Below the pieces are notes generated by a model that ran no database searches, was not told the origin of the DNA, and saw only the letters and a program-made list of their open reading frames with translations. A DNA stretch of 64,000 nt, taken from contig NZ_JARUBP010000001.1 of assembly GCF_029626225.1 (NCBI RefSeq), positions 2,046,001-2,110,000 of the forward strand, read 5' to 3'. The position numbers were made by a program, and so were the translations under genes. The DNA comes from Asanoa sp. WMMD1127 (GTDB taxonomy: Bacteria > Actinomycetota > Actinomycetes > Mycobacteriales > Micromonosporaceae). Below, one piece after another: positions 24,807 through 34,984 of the stretch. Numbering within the stretch: position 1 is the stretch's first letter; each line of letters opens with the position of its first letter.

Positions 24807-25958
24807 TCATTTGCGCTTCGCCGGGCGGCGGCCGCCGGCCTTCTTCGGGTTGACCGGTTTCGCGCCGGGCTTGGGCGCGAGCGCCTTGCCGTCGACGGTG
24901 GGTTTCGCTTCGGGCTGCTTGCCGTTCGACTTCGCGCCCTGGCGGGCCGAACCGGCGCGGGCCGAGCCACCCGCCGCGCCCTTGCCGACGGCCTTCGGGG
25001 CGGCGCCCGGCGTGGGGGCGGCGGCCGACTTGGCGGCGTCGGTGAGGCGGCTGAGCAGTCCACCGGACTTCTGCTGCGCCTGGGACTCGCGCGCGGCCGC
25101 GGCGGCCCGCGCCTTCTCGCCGGCCTCCGAGTAGCGGTTGACCGTGCCGGCCGTGCTGATCGCCGGCGGCGGGAACTTGCGCAGAACCCACTGCTGCTGC
25201 CCAAGGGTGAACAGGTTGTTCGTGACCCAGTAGATGATCACGCCGATCGGGAAGATCGCGCCGGAGATGAGCAGCGACGCCGGGATGCCGTACAGCATGA
25301 TGCGTTGGAGCATCCGCTGCTGCGGGTCCTCGGCCCACCCGGTCTTGAGGATCATCTGGCGGCTGGTCAGGTAGGTGGTCAAGATCATGATGACGACCAG
25401 GATTGCCGCAATGATCTTGACAGTCACGACGCTCGCGGACAGCGGGGCCAGCTCAGCGGCGCTCGAGCCGAACCGGCCGGAGATCGGCGCGGTGAACAGG
25501 GTCGCGTGCGACGCGCTGTCGAACTGCGCGGCCGTCCAGCCGTAGAGCTCCTTGGCCTGGTTGTTCGGGTTGAGCCGTTTCAGCACGTGGAACAGGCCGA
25601 GGAAGACCGGAATCTGCAGGAACATGGGCAGACAGCCCATGAGGGGGTTGGCCTTCTCCGACCGGTACAGCTCCATGATCTCTTTCTGGAGCGTTTCCCG
25701 GTCACCCTTGTGTTTCTCCTGCAGCTCCTTGACCTTGGGTTGCAGGGCCTGCATCGCGCGTTGCGACTTGATCTGTTTGACGAAGATCGGGAACAGGATC
25801 ACCCGGACCGTGACGACCAGGAAGAAGATGGCCAGGATCCAGGACCAGGTGGTGCCGAGCACCGGCCGGTCCGGCACGCCGATGGCATCCCACACCCCGT
25901 GCCAGCGCAGCAGGATCCACGAAATCGCGTAGTAGATCCAGTCGAGACTGATGTGCAC
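24807..25958 (-). CDS. yidC: Membrane protein insertase YidC
   Basis: About 383 residues. Hydrophobic segments include DAIGVPDRPVLGTTWSWILAIFFLVVTVRVILFPIFV, the hairpin containing YRSEKANPLMGCLPMFLQIPVFLGLFHVLKRL, and LYGIPASLLISGAIFPIGVIIYWVTNNLF. The C-terminal 110 residues are an Ala/Lys/Gly-rich basic tail (ending GGRRPAKRK), as in other actinobacteria, which may contact ribosomes. It inserts membrane proteins alone or with SecYEG. The GTG at 25958 has GGGAG six bases upstream; the preceding in-frame TTG is less likely. Confidence 0.97.
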   Translation of the reverse strand: MHISLDWIYYAISWILLRWHGVWDAIGVPDRPVLGTTWSWILAIFFLVVTVRVILFPIFVKQIKSQRAMQALQPKVKELQEKHKGDRETLQKEIMELYRSEKANPLMGCLPMFLQIPVFLGLFHVLKRLNPNNQAKELYGWTAAQFDSASHATLFTAPISGRFGSSAAELAPLSASVVTVKIIAAILVVIMILTTYLTSRQMILKTGWAEDPQQRMLQRIMLYGIPASLLISGAIFPIGVIIYWVTNNLFTLGQQQWVLRKFPPPAISTAGTVNRYSEAGEKARAAAAARESQAQQKSGGLLSRLTDAAKSAAAPTPGAAPKAVGKGAAGGSARAGSARQGAKSNGKQPEAKPTVDGKALAPKPGAKPVNPKKAGGRRPAKRK

Positions 25959-25970
25959 CAAGGGCTCCCG

Positions 25971-26279
25971 TCACTCGGCCAGGGGGTCCGCCGTGCTGGC
26001 GGGGCGACGACGGCCCGGTTCCGGCACCGGGTCGTAGCCACCGGGGTGGAAGGGGTGGCAGCGCAGCAGCCGCCAGACCGCCAGGCCGGTTCCACGGATC
26101 GCGCCGTGCCGCGACACGGCCTCGAGGCCATAGGCGCTGCATGACGGATAGAACCGACAGCGGGCCGGCAGTGCCGGGCTTATCCACCGACGGTACGCGA
26201 TGATGCAAAAAGCCAGCACGCGGGCGGGGATGGAGAGGCCCGGGGGTGTCGTGTTGCTGATGGTTTCGGGAGAACTCAT
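25971..26279 (-). CDS. yidD: Membrane protein insertion efficiency factor YidD
   Basis: A 102-residue protein with the family core [34 protein letters not shown] and [22 protein letters not shown], including the three conserved cysteines. It assists YidC-dependent insertion at the membrane. The ATG overlaps the rnpA stop by four bases (ATGA), and yidC starts 13 bp downstream, so the genes are translationally linked. Confidence 0.96.
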   Translation of the reverse strand: MSSPETISNTTPPGLSIPARVLAFCIIAYRRWISPALPARCRFYPSCSAYGLEAVSRHGAIRGTGLAVWRLLRCHPFHPGGYDPVPEPGRRRPASTADPLAE

Positions 26280-26662
26280 GACCCCTCCCGTCTCTTGCGT
26301 GGGCCGCGGACGGCGGCGAGCGCCTTGTCGAGATCGACGCCGAGCCCTTGGTACGAGCGGTCGGCGGCGGCGGGCAGCGCCCGCACGACAAGTGTCGCTC
26401 CGGCCGGCAGTGTGCCGATGCGCTCCCGCGTCAGGTGACGCAGGCGACGCTTGACCTGGTTGCGGACCACGGCGCCACCGACGGCCTTGGACACGACGAA
26501 GCCGGCGCGCGCCGTTGGTGCGGCGGACGCCGGCTCGTCGAGGTCAGCTGGAGAGGGAAGGCTCAGGTGCACGACCACCGCGCCACGGCCGGCTCGACGG
26601 CCCGCACGGAACGCGGTGGTGAACTCGTCGCGGCGCCGGAGGCGCTGCGCGGCGGCCAGCAT
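26276..26662 (-). CDS. rnpA: Ribonuclease P protein component
   Basis: A 128-residue basic protein with the RNase P signature [19 protein letters not shown] and the N-terminal [18 protein letters not shown]. It binds the catalytic M1 RNA to process tRNA 5' ends. An insertion of about 12 residues ([14 protein letters not shown]) sits between the first strands, as common in actinobacteria. It lies 42 bp after rpmH and is coupled to yidD. Confidence 0.96.
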   Translation of the reverse strand: MLAAAQRLRRRDEFTTAFRAGRRAGRGAVVVHLSLPSPADLDEPASAAPTARAGFVVSKAVGGAVVRNQVKRRLRHLTRERIGTLPAGATLVVRALPAAADRSYQGLGVDLDKALAAVRGPRKRREGS

Positions 26663-26704
26663 CGCTGCCCTACTTCCATCCCGGTGCCGGACTGAGGCGA
26701 AGGC

Positions 26705-26842
26705 TCAGGCCGACAGCTCCTTGCGGCCCTTGGCCCGGCGGGCGGAGAGGATCGCGCGGCCGGCGCGGGTGCGCATGCGCAGCCGGAAGCCGTGGGTCTT
26801 GGCACGCCGGCGGTTGTTCGGCTGGAAGGTGCGCTTGCTCAC
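26705..26842 (-). CDS. rpmH: 50S ribosomal protein L34
   Basis: A 45-residue protein encoded just upstream of rnpA. Its translation starts (V/M)[18 protein letters not shown] and continues with [20 protein letters not shown], ending KELSA, a complete L34. The GTG start at 26842 has GGAG eight bases upstream. It heads the leftward operon and diverges from dnaA, the standard bacterial origin arrangement. Confidence 0.97.
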   Translation of the reverse strand: MSKRTFQPNNRRRAKTHGFRLRMRTRAGRAILSARRAKGRKELSA

Positions 26843-27462
26843 GTCAGGCTCTCCGTCGTCGGGCGGCCCTCGCGAAGGGGGCCGGGTTTCTGGTTCAGTG
26901 CGCGACGCGCCTCGGCGCGTCGGTCAGCGTGCTCAAGATGCGTTAGACGCCTAACGCAACTACGCAGCAAGCATCCGCCACCCTACCAGAGGGCGACGGA
27001 GCGGCCGCTCAAGCCTACGCACGCCGCCCAGCACCGTCAAACACCGGCAAACGGCGCGTCGTCGCAGGCCCGGGCGGGTACGCCGCGTCGTGCACCTGCC
27101 CCCTTTTGCGTATACCGAGAAGGCAGTTCTGTGGACAACGGTTGTAGGGGTGTGGACAACGCTGTTAGCGTGCCGGGTTGCTGGTCGGCGATCTGGGGGG
27201 CTCACGGCTGCCAAACGGGGCAAAACCGGGCGAGGTGGTCAATCGTTCGGCACGGTGTAGCCACACCGCTGCCGGATCGGCTGACTCCGGTTTCGTCAGT
27301 TCGTACAGGTACGGCGCCACGATCGGCCAGCACACAGGCTGTGGACAACTTGTGGACAGCGGTCAGGCCAGCCGCCCGTACGCGGGGGACTGTGCCAGGT
27401 GGCAGCGGGTCTGACCTGGCCCGCCGCGGCCGAGCACATGGAGCGAGGGGGGTGGCAACGGG
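26843..27462. promoter_or_regulatory. rpmH-dnaA divergent promoter region with four DnaA boxes
   Basis: No gene is evident. Perfect reverse TTGTCCACA boxes (TGTGGACAA) lie at 27130-27138, 27151-27159 and 27340-27348, and an 8/9 match TGTGGACAG at 27351-27359. The first pair is 21 bp apart (two helical turns) and the second pair 11 bp apart. They probably mediate DnaA autoregulation of dnaA and possibly rpmH, or form an accessory part of the origin. Core promoter elements could not be placed with confidence. Confidence 0.75.
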
Positions 27463-29439
27463 GTGTCCGAGACGATCGATCTCGCCGGCGTCTGGCTGGC
27501 GGCGACCGACGAGCTCGCGGACGAGATCGTCTCCGCCCAGCAGCGTGCCTACCTCCGGCTGACCCGGCTCCGGGCGATCGTCGAGGACACCGCGCTGCTC
27601 TCCGTGCCGGACGCCTTCACCCGCGACGTCATCGAGTCCCGGCTGCGGCCCGCGATCACCGAGGCGCTGTCCCGGCGAATGGGCCGCGCGATCCAGGTCG
27701 CCGTCACGGTCCGCGCCCCCGAGGACGGCCAGGTGCGGCCCGCACCGACCGGCTTCCCGCCGGGGCCGGGGCCGGGGCCGGCGCCGGACGAGGGCGGCGG
27801 TTTCGCGTACCCGCCGCAGCAGCGGACCACCCCACCGGACACCGCGGGCCCGAGCGCCCCGGCCGAGCCGGCGGCCAAGCCGGGCCCGGCGACCACGCCG
27901 CCCGCTCCCCGCCAGCCCGGCACGCCGCCCCAGCCCTCTGTCCGACCGCCCGCTGTCCCACCGCCGCCCCCGGCACCCCAGGACAAGCAGGACCCGGTCA
28001 CCGCGCTCAACGCACCGACCGCGCTGCACAGCGTCATCCAACCCCGGCCCAACCCCCCGGTGGAGGCGGCGCCCACCAGCCCGGCCGCTCCGAACGCCGG
28101 CAGCGCCAGTCGCCCGGCCGGCAGCGGCGCCGTCGGCAAGGCCCGCCCCCAGGTGCCCGCTGCCAACCCGACGCCCCGGGACGCCGAGCGCGACCGCCAG
28201 GACGCGCTGTTCAGCACCCCCTACCCGCCGGCCCCGCCCCAAGCCGTCCCCGGCTATTCGAGCGGCGGCACCACCTACGGGACGCCGTACCAACCGCGCG
28301 AGGAAGCGCGACCCATCGCCGACGAGCCGCCGACGCAGCCGTTGCGCCGCGAGGGCGGCGACAGTGGCCCCGGCCGTCGCGACGACCGCCGGACCGGCGG
28401 GGACGCCGGCGGCAACCGGCTCAACCCGAAATACATGTTCGAGACGTTCGTCATCGGCTCGTCCAACCGGTTCGCGCACGCCGCGTCGGTGGCGGTCGCC
28501 GAGTCGCCCGCGAAGGCGTACAACCCGCTGTTCATCTATGGCAGTTCCGGGTTGGGCAAGACGCACCTGCTGCACGCCATCGGCCACTACGCGACGACGC
28601 TGGGCAACGCGCGGTCGGTGCGCTACGTCTCGACCGAAGAGTTCACCAACGACTTCATCAACTCGCTGCGCGACGACAAGACGAGCGCGTTCCAGCGGCG
28701 CTACCGCGACGTCGACATCCTGCTGATCGACGACATCCAGTTCCTGGAGAACCGCGAGCGTACGCAGGAGGAGTTCTTCCACACCTTCAATACGCTGCAC
28801 AACGCCAACAAGCAGATCGTCATCACGTCCGACCGGTCGCCGAAGCAGCTGGCCACATTGGAGGATCGGCTCCGCACCCGGTTCGAGTGGGGCCTGCTGG
28901 CCGACATCCAACCGCCCGACCTCGAGACGCGCATCGCGATCCTGCAGAAAAAGGCGGCACAGGAGCGGCTGTACGCGCCACCGGACGTGCTGGAGTTCAT
29001 CGCCTCCCGGATCGCCAACTCGATCCGTGAGCTCGAGGGCGCGCTGATCCGGGTGACCGCGTTCGCGTCGCTGACCCGTTCGCCGGTGGAGCTCGCGATC
29101 GCCGAAGAGGTGCTCCGCGACTTCATCCCGGACGGCTCAGGCCCGGAGATCACCGCCGACCAGATCATGGTGTCGACCGCGGACTACTTCGGCGTCTCGC
29201 TCGAGGACCTGCGTGGCCACTCCCGCTCGCGGGTGCTCGTCAACGCCCGCCAGGTGGCCATGTATCTCTGTCGTGAGCTGACCGACCTCTCGCTGCCCCG
29301 GATCGGGCAGGCGTTCGGCGGCCGCGACCACACCACGGTGATGCACGCCGACCGGAAGATCCGCCAGCAGATGGCGGAACGGCGCTCGCTCTACAACCAG
29401 ATCGCCGAACTCACCAACAGGATCAAACAGACCTCCTGA
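27463..29439 (+). CDS. dnaA: Chromosomal replication initiator DnaA
   Basis: A 658-residue DnaA, longer than the usual 450-520 because domain II is an expanded Pro/Ala/Gly linker (about residues 90-320). Domain I (1-85) is the helicase-contact domain. Domain III is the AAA+ ATPase: [12 protein letters not shown] (Walker A, about 360), [20 protein letters not shown] (Walker B), and the sensor segment [16 protein letters not shown]. Domain IV ends with the box-binding signature [18 protein letters not shown] start preceded by a purine-rich GAGGGGGG. Long linkers are typical of Streptomyces and Micromonosporaceae DnaA. Confidence 0.98.
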   Translation: MSETIDLAGVWLAATDELADEIVSAQQRAYLRLTRLRAIVEDTALLSVPDAFTRDVIESRLRPAITEALSRRMGRAIQVAVTVRAPEDGQVRPAPTGFPPGPGPGPAPDEGGGFAYPPQQRTTPPDTAGPSAPAEPAAKPGPATTPPAPRQPGTPPQPSVRPPAVPPPPPAPQDKQDPVTALNAPTALHSVIQPRPNPPVEAAPTSPAAPNAGSASRPAGSGAVGKARPQVPAANPTPRDAERDRQDALFSTPYPPAPPQAVPGYSSGGTTYGTPYQPREEARPIADEPPTQPLRREGGDSGPGRRDDRRTGGDAGGNRLNPKYMFETFVIGSSNRFAHAASVAVAESPAKAYNPLFIYGSSGLGKTHLLHAIGHYATTLGNARSVRYVSTEEFTNDFINSLRDDKTSAFQRRYRDVDILLIDDIQFLENRERTQEEFFHTFNTLHNANKQIVITSDRSPKQLATLEDRLRTRFEWGLLADIQPPDLETRIAILQKKAAQERLYAPPDVLEFIASRIANSIRELEGALIRVTAFASLTRSPVELAIAEEVLRDFIPDGSGPEITADQIMVSTADYFGVSLEDLRGHSRSRVLVNARQVAMYLCRELTDLSLPRIGQAFGGRDHTTVMHADRKIRQQMAERRSLYNQIAELTNRIKQTS

Positions 29440-30265
29440 GTGCACGCGGTTATGCACAGGTAAAACAGTCTGTTCACAGGCGGGCGTCGATCCACAGGTC
29501 GGCGCCCTTTTCCACATCCCATCCACAGCTGTGCACCCAGCCATGTCCACAGGACGGGAAATCATTGCTGTCCGCGTTTCCAGTATTGTCCGGATTAGGT
29601 TGTTTACTACGATCAGTCTGGATCAGCCTGCGTCCCCAGAGTTGTCCCCAGGTAAGGAGTGGTTATCCGCAGAACACACAGGTGACTCGCGTTCATCCAC
29701 AGTTCCCACATCGAATCCACAGCCGCTGTCCACCGTCGTGGACAGCGCTTCGGTCGTGCTCGTCGATGTCCACACAGGCTGTGGACGAGGGCTGGGGACA
29801 GAGCTGTGGACGTCGGGTCATGCATCCACAGCGGTGCACACCATGTGCGGAGTGTGTTGAAGGTTCTGGGGATACACCGAAGATGATCTCCGGGGGCCTG
29901 GGGAGAAACGGTGGGTAAACCCCGTGGACAACCGGTGGACAACTCGGCGTCGCTGTGTGCGAAGGATCGGCTGTGGATCGGCGGCCGAGTTACGCGCAGG
30001 TTCCTCCACACGTTCGCCACCGGTGGATAACGTGTCTGAGCAGCGGAAACGCGGGTTCTCCACAGTTCGCACAGCACCGATGAAGACGACTAGATATCTC
30101 TTTAGAGAGAAGAAAACCAATCATCACGTCTGGGGATTTGTGCATGCGGCTGGAACCTCGCCAGAAACCTCGGGGTCGGGCGCACGTCAGAGCAGGCCCC
30201 GCCTTAAGGTTCGTGTGGCACCTTGTATCCGCAGCGGCCACGTCCGAAACGACCGGAGGCATCGC
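29440..30265. other. oriC: Chromosomal replication origin oriC
   Basis: An 826-bp spacer between dnaA and dnaN, the actinobacterial origin position. I count about 20 candidate DnaA boxes with at least 7 of 9 matches to TTGTCCACA or TTATCCACA. Matches of 8/9 include 29450, 29508, 29543, 29642, 29663, 29693, 29766, 29780 (reverse), 29923 (reverse), 29934 (reverse) and 30022 (reverse). None in the spacer is perfect. Boxes occur in both orientations. The most AT-rich segment, 30081-30127, with the inverted repeat TCTCTTTAGAGAGA, lies at the dnaN side and is the likely unwinding element. No gene is present. Confidence 0.93.
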
Positions 30266-31399
30266 ATGAAGTTCCGTGTGGAGCGCGACGCGCTCGCCGA
30301 CGCCGTCGCCTGGACGGCCAAGAGCCTGCCGAGCCGTCCCTCCGTGCCAGTGCTCGCCGGAGTGATGCTGCGGGTCTCCGACGGCCGGCTGGAGGTCTCC
30401 GGCTTCGACTACGAGGTCTCCAGTCAGGTGACCGTCGAGATTCAAGGTGACGCCGACGGCGCCGCGCTCGTCTCGGGCCGCCTGCTCGCCGAGATCACCA
30501 AGGCGCTGCCGGGCAAGCCGGTCGACATCGCGGCCGTCGGCGCCCACCTCGAGCTCGTCTGCGGCAGCGCCCGGTTCACCCTGCCGACCATGCCGGTCGA
30601 GGACTACCCGAGCCTGCCGGCGATGCCGGCCAGCGCCGGGACGATCGACGCCGCGGTCTTCGCCACCGCCGTCGCCCAGGTCGCCATCGCCGCCGGGCGC
30701 GACGAGACGCTGCCGATGATGACCGGTGTGCGGGTCGAGCTGTCCGGCAGCAACATCGCCCTGCTGGCCACCGACCGCTACCGGTTGGCCATGCGCGAGC
30801 TGGAATGGCGTCCCGAGGACCCGGAGATCAGCCTCAACGCGCTCGTGCCGGCCCGCACCCTCAACGACACCGCCAAGACGCTGGGCCCGCTCGGTGGCGA
30901 GGTCACGATGGCCCTCGCACACGGCGGCGCCGGCGAGGGGATGATCGGTTTCGCGGCCGGCACCCGGCGCACCACCAGCCGGCTGCTCGACGGCGCCAAC
31001 TACCCGCCGGTGCGGTCCCTCTTCCCGGCGAGCCACAACGCCGAGGCCCGTGTGTCGGTGCCGGCCCTCGTCGAGGTCGTCCGCCGCGTCGCCCTGGTCG
31101 CCGAGCGCACGACGCCGGTGCTGCTCAGCTTCGGCCCCGACGGGCTGGTCGTCGAGGCCGGCGGCAGCGAGGAGGCGCGGGCGAGCGAGGCGATGGAGGC
31201 CACCTTCACGGGGGAGCCGCTGACCATCGGCTTCAACCCGCAATACCTCATCGACGGTCTGCAGAACCTGCTCGCGCCGACGGCCGTCCTCTCCTTCGTC
31301 GACGCGTACAAGCCTGCCGTGATCTCGCCTGCCGGCGACGACGGCGAGATCGTTCCCGGATATCGCTACCTGATCATGCCGATCCGGGTAACCCGCTGA
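30266..31399 (+). CDS. dnaN: DNA polymerase III sliding clamp (beta subunit)
   Basis: A 377-residue beta clamp with three similar domains. MKFRVERDALADAVAWTAKSLPSRPSVPVLAGV opens it, LLATDRYRLAMRELEW is the conserved domain-2 motif, and the C-terminus GYRYLIMPIRV has the usual hydrophobic-pocket ending. The ATG at 30266 has GGAGG six bases upstream; a longer in-frame extension into oriC (from 29924) has no clamp-like sequence and was rejected. Confidence 0.98.
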   Translation: MKFRVERDALADAVAWTAKSLPSRPSVPVLAGVMLRVSDGRLEVSGFDYEVSSQVTVEIQGDADGAALVSGRLLAEITKALPGKPVDIAAVGAHLELVCGSARFTLPTMPVEDYPSLPAMPASAGTIDAAVFATAVAQVAIAAGRDETLPMMTGVRVELSGSNIALLATDRYRLAMRELEWRPEDPEISLNALVPARTLNDTAKTLGPLGGEVTMALAHGGAGEGMIGFAAGTRRTTSRLLDGANYPPVRSLFPASHNAEARVSVPALVEVVRRVALVAERTTPVLLSFGPDGLVVEAGGSEEARASEAMEATFTGEPLTIGFNPQYLIDGLQNLLAPTAVLSFVDAYKPAVISPAGDDGEIVPGYRYLIMPIRVTR

Positions 31400-31451
31400 T
31401 CCTGCGGGTAGGGCAGGGGCAACAAGCACGTCAACGGGAGGGGAACCCGCT

Positions 31452-32324
31452 ATGCAGCTGGGGCTCATCGGCCTGGGCCGGATGGGCGGCAACATGCGCG
31501 AACGTCTGCGCGCCGCCGGTCACGAGGTCGTCGGATTCGACCACAAGCCAGAGATCTCCGACGCGACGACCATGGCCGAGCTGGCCGAGAAGCTCGCCGC
31601 GCCCCGCGCGGTCTGGGTGATGGTCCCCGCCGGTGTCACCGACAGCACGATCGACGAACTGGCCACCCATCTCAGCCCCGGTGACTTGATCATCGACGGC
31701 GGCAACTCCCGGTTCAGCAACGACGCACCCCGGGCCGAGCGGCTCGACGGGCAAGGCATCGGCTACGTCGACGTCGGCGTCTCCGGCGGCATCTGGGGCC
31801 GGGAGAACGGCTACGCGCTGATGGCCGGCGGCTCCGAGGACCACATCCAGCGGCTCATGCCGATCTTCGAGGCGCTCAAGCCCGCTGGCGAGTTCGGTTT
31901 CGTGCACGCCGGGCCGGTCGGCGCGGGGCACTACGCCAAGATGGTCCACAACGGCATCGAATACGGGCTGATGCACGCCTACGCCGAGGGCTACGAGCTG
32001 CTCGGCGCCTCCGAGCTGGTGACCAACGTGCCCGGTGTCATCAAGTCGTGGCGCGAGGGCTCCGTCGTCAAGTCCTGGCTGCTCGACCTGCTCGACCGCG
32101 CGCTCGACGAGGACCCCGGCCTCAAGGGCATCAAGGGCTACGCCGACGACACCGGCGAGGGCCGCTGGACGGTCGAGGAGGCGATCCGGCTGGCGGTGCC
32201 GATGCACGTCATCGCGGCGTCGCTGTTCGCCCGCTTCGAGTCGCGGGAAGACGACCCGCCGGCGATGAAGGCGGTGGCCGCGCTGCGCAACCAGTTCGGC
32301 GGGCACCCCATCCACAAGAGCTGA
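31452..32324 (+). CDS. gnd: 6-phosphogluconate dehydrogenase (decarboxylating), short NAD-type
   Basis: A 290-residue enzyme of the shorter GndA-like class. It has the N-terminal dinucleotide fold LGLIGLGRMGGNMRERL, the substrate motif LIIDGGNSRFSND, the DVGVSGGIWGRENGYALMAGG signature and the catalytic lysine in GPVGAGHYAKMVHNGIEYG. It converts 6-phosphogluconate to ribulose 5-phosphate with reduction of NAD(P). Its place between dnaN and recF is characteristic of several actinobacteria. The ATG has GGGAGGGG upstream; recF follows after 3 bp. Confidence 0.96.
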   Translation: MQLGLIGLGRMGGNMRERLRAAGHEVVGFDHKPEISDATTMAELAEKLAAPRAVWVMVPAGVTDSTIDELATHLSPGDLIIDGGNSRFSNDAPRAERLDGQGIGYVDVGVSGGIWGRENGYALMAGGSEDHIQRLMPIFEALKPAGEFGFVHAGPVGAGHYAKMVHNGIEYGLMHAYAEGYELLGASELVTNVPGVIKSWREGSVVKSWLLDLLDRALDEDPGLKGIKGYADDTGEGRWTVEEAIRLAVPMHVIAASLFARFESREDDPPAMKAVAALRNQFGGHPIHKS

Positions 32325-32327
32325 TCG

Positions 32328-33449
32328 GTGCACGTCCAGCGGTTGGAGCTGGTCGACTTCCGCTCGTACGAACGAGTGGCGGTCGACCTGCCCGCTGGGG
32401 CGAGCGTGCTGGTCGGTCCCAACGGGGTCGGCAAGACCAACCTGCTGGAAGCGCTGGGCTACGTGGCGACCCTGGACAGTCACCGGGTCGCCACCGACGC
32501 CCCACTGGTGCGGGCCGGCGCGGCCGCGGCGGTGATCCGCTGCCTGGTCGTCCACGATGGACGCGAGCTGCAGGTCGAGCTCGAGATCGTGCCGGGCAAG
32601 GCCAACCGGGCGCGGTTGGGCCGGTCACCGGTCCGCCGCGCCCGCGACGTGCTCGGCGCGTTGCGCATGGTGCTGTTCGCGCCGGAAGACCTGGAGCTGG
32701 TCCGCGGCGATCCCGCCGAGCGCCGGCGCTACCTCGACGACCTGCTGGTCGCCCGGCAGCCGCGATACGCCGGCGTGCGCGCCGACTACGACCGGGTCGT
32801 CAAGCAACGCAACGCCCTGCTGCGCACCGCCTACCTGGCCCGCAAGACCGGCGGCACCCGCGGCGGCGACCTGTCCACACTGGATGTCTGGGACGCGCAC
32901 CTCGCCCGGCACGGCGCCGAGCTGCTGGCCGGGCGCCTCGAGCTGGTCAGCGCGCTGGGCCCGTTCGTGTCCAAGGCCTACGACGCGGTGGCGGCGGGCC
33001 GCGGCGCCGCGGGCATCGCCTATCGGTCCGGCGTGTCCGGCGCGGGCCGGACCGAGCTCGAACAGGCCCTGCTGGCGGCGTTGGTCGAGGGACGGTCGTC
33101 CGAAGTGGAGCGTGGCGTTACGCTGACCGGCCCGCACCGCGACGACCTGACGCTGACGCTGGGCGAGCTGCCGGCCAAGGGCTACGCGAGCCATGGCGAG
33201 TCGTGGTCCTACGCGCTGGCGCTGCGGCTGGCGGCCTACGACCTGCTGCGGGCCGACGGCATCGAGCCGGTGCTGGCCCTCGACGACGTGTTCGCGGAGC
33301 TCGACGCCGGCCGGCGCGACCGGTTGGCCGAGCTCGTCGGCGGCGCCAGCCAGTTGCTGGTCACCTGCGCGGTGGCAGAGGATGTCCCGGCCGCCTTGCG
33401 CGGCGCCCGCTACGAGGTCGCCGAAGGGACGGTTCGCCGTGTCGACTGA
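32328..33449 (+). CDS. recF: DNA replication/repair protein RecF
   Basis: A 373-residue SMC-like ATPase. [17 protein letters not shown] and the Walker [20 protein letters not shown] open it. The signature region is [29 protein letters not shown], and [18 protein letters not shown] is the Walker B/D-loop. It loads RecA on gapped DNA with RecO and RecR. GTG start directly after gnd; the 3' end overlaps the next gene by 11 bases, so gnd-recF-dciA form one unit. Confidence 0.97.
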   Translation: MHVQRLELVDFRSYERVAVDLPAGASVLVGPNGVGKTNLLEALGYVATLDSHRVATDAPLVRAGAAAAVIRCLVVHDGRELQVELEIVPGKANRARLGRSPVRRARDVLGALRMVLFAPEDLELVRGDPAERRRYLDDLLVARQPRYAGVRADYDRVVKQRNALLRTAYLARKTGGTRGGDLSTLDVWDAHLARHGAELLAGRLELVSALGPFVSKAYDAVAAGRGAAGIAYRSGVSGAGRTELEQALLAALVEGRSSEVERGVTLTGPHRDDLTLTLGELPAKGYASHGESWSYALALRLAAYDLLRADGIEPVLALDDVFAELDAGRRDRLAELVGGASQLLVTCAVAEDVPAALRGARYEVAEGTVRRVD

Positions 33450-34230
33450 CCAACCGTCCACAGGAGACGGCTCCGAAGGCCGGCTCACAGGACGCGGCTC
33501 CCGACGGCGCGCGCGGAGGCCTGACGGCGGCGAAGCCCGAGCGGACGGACCGCGCGGCGCGGCAGGGTCCGGCGGCGGCGAAGCCCGAGCGGATCGACCG
33601 GGAAGCGCGGCAGGGGCGGATGGACCGCGCGGCGCGGCAGGGCCGAATGGACCGGGCGGCGCAGCAGGGCCGAATGGGCCAGGGGGCACGGTAGGGTCCG
33701 ACGCCACCGGCGGATCCGGCGAAGGGCTGGCTGGTCCGGAGCTGGCCCGCGCGGCATTGGACGCGGCATTGGCCAAGCGGGGCGCGGCCGCACAGAGACG
33801 CCGCCCGGCGGTCGGCTCCGGTGGCGGCGGCCAGGGCCGCCGCTTGCGCGGCTATTCCGGCCCCGGCCCGGACCCGCGCGACCCCCAGCTCTTCGGCGAC
33901 GTGCTGCAGCGCCTCGTCAAGGCCCGCGGCTGGCAGAAGCCGGCCGCCGAGGCCACGGTCTTCGGCGCCTGGGAGAAGGTGGTCGGTCCCGACATCGCCG
34001 CCCACTGCCGCCCCATCAAGCTCGCCGACGGCGAGCTCACCGTTGAGGCCGAGTCGACGGCCTGGGCCACCCAGCTCCGCCTGCTCGCCGCCAACCTGCT
34101 CAAGCGCATCGCCGGCGAGGTCGGCCACAACGTCGTCAAGAAGCTGCACATCCACGGCCCGGCCGCCCCGTCCTGGAACCGCGGCCCGCGCCGCGTCCAG
34201 GGCCGTGGCCCCCGCGACACCTACGGCTGA
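33439..34230 (+). CDS. DciA-like DUF721 protein (predicted helicase operator)
   Basis: 263 residues. The C-terminal 100 residues form the DUF721/DciA domain: [48 protein letters not shown] and [17 protein letters not shown]. In bacteria lacking DnaC, DciA helps load the DnaB replicative helicase; the mycobacterial equivalent is the gene after recF. The N-terminal 120 residues are a low-complexity, collagen-like stretch ([22 protein letters not shown] is representative), unusual for the family and probably disordered. The GTG at 33439 inside the recF end was chosen; longer frames run within recF. Confidence 0.88.
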   Translation: MSTDQPSTGDGSEGRLTGRGSRRRARRPDGGEARADGPRGAAGSGGGEARADRPGSAAGADGPRGAAGPNGPGGAAGPNGPGGTVGSDATGGSGEGLAGPELARAALDAALAKRGAAAQRRRPAVGSGGGGQGRRLRGYSGPGPDPRDPQLFGDVLQRLVKARGWQKPAAEATVFGAWEKVVGPDIAAHCRPIKLADGELTVEAESTAWATQLRLLAANLLKRIAGEVGHNVVKKLHIHGPAAPSWNRGPRRVQGRGPRDTYG

Positions 34231-34429
34231 TCGGTCGTCAGGGCTGGGCCTCGGTCCGCCCCCAGGACGGGGTGGCCCGTCCTCCGCCGGCGTTCCGGCA
34301 CTGCCGCCACCGGGCGCACGACGTGCTCGGGGTGTGCGCCGCGGACCCGGCAGGGCCGCGGCGGCGCAGCCGGCCGTGGCCCGGTGCGCGCGGGAGCGAG
34401 CGGTCCGCACCACCGCGGACGCGCGCAGA

Positions 34430-34984
34430 TCAGTAGTCGGCGTAGACGGCGAAGCCGCGGTCGGCGCAGCGGCGGTAGAAGCGGGACAGGACCGCGAGCT
34501 CGCTGCGGGCGAAGCTCCACTGCGGCGCGTCGCCCGACTCGTCGCGCAGGGAGTCGAGCCGGCCCTCCAGCCACCGCAGCTGCTGGTCGGCCAGCCGGCC
34601 GCCCGACAGCGCCGTCCGCAGCACGTCGCCCACCGAGTCGAAGGTGACCGACTCGCCGTGCGGTCGATGGCCGTCGACGAACCGTTCCAGCCCGCCGGCG
34701 ATCCACGCGCACCCGTCCGGGTCGATCACCGGGTCCTCGTCCTCCGCGGCGGCCTCTGTGGCGTAAAGCACACCTGCGAGGCCGAGCAGCAGGTCGACGA
34801 GCTCGGTGTAGGCGGTGGCGCGGACCGTGCCGGTCTTGGCGATGTGGCCGGCCAGGGCCGCGGTGGGCGCGGCCACGTCGGGGTCGTCCGCCAGGTCGGC
34901 GAAGTCGACGAACTCGGCCGGAGCGACCGGGTCGTAGAAACGCCCGGTGCGCGGCCACTGGACGGCGACGTTGTCCAGCCCCAT
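34430..34984 (-). CDS. Conserved hypothetical protein, 184 aa
   Basis: Not recognised. The protein is soluble and acidic, beginning MGLDNVAVQWPRTGRFYDPV, with YTELVDLLLGLAGVLYATEA and ending with an aromatic LSRFYRRCADRGFAVYADY. Normal amino-acid composition and strongly biased codon use argue for a real gene. It is transcribed against its neighbours, converging on dciA (199-bp spacer without features) and divergent from gyrB. Confidence 0.75.
   Translation of the reverse strand: MGLDNVAVQWPRTGRFYDPVAPAEFVDFADLADDPDVAAPTAALAGHIAKTGTVRATAYTELVDLLLGLAGVLYATEAAAEDEDPVIDPDGCAWIAGGLERFVDGHRPHGESVTFDSVGDVLRTALSGGRLADQQLRWLEGRLDSLRDESGDAPQWSFARSELAVLSRFYRRCADRGFAVYADY

Noticed and set aside
27130..27359. 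Treating the rpmH-dnaA spacer as the main oriC
   Set aside because: It has only four boxes and no AT-rich unwinding segment as clear as 30081-30127; in actinobacteria the functional origin is between dnaA and dnaN.
29924..30265. N-terminal extension of dnaN into oriC
   Set aside because: The frame is open but its translation is unlike any clamp and runs through DnaA boxes and the AT-rich segment. The ATG at 30266 has a good ribosome site.
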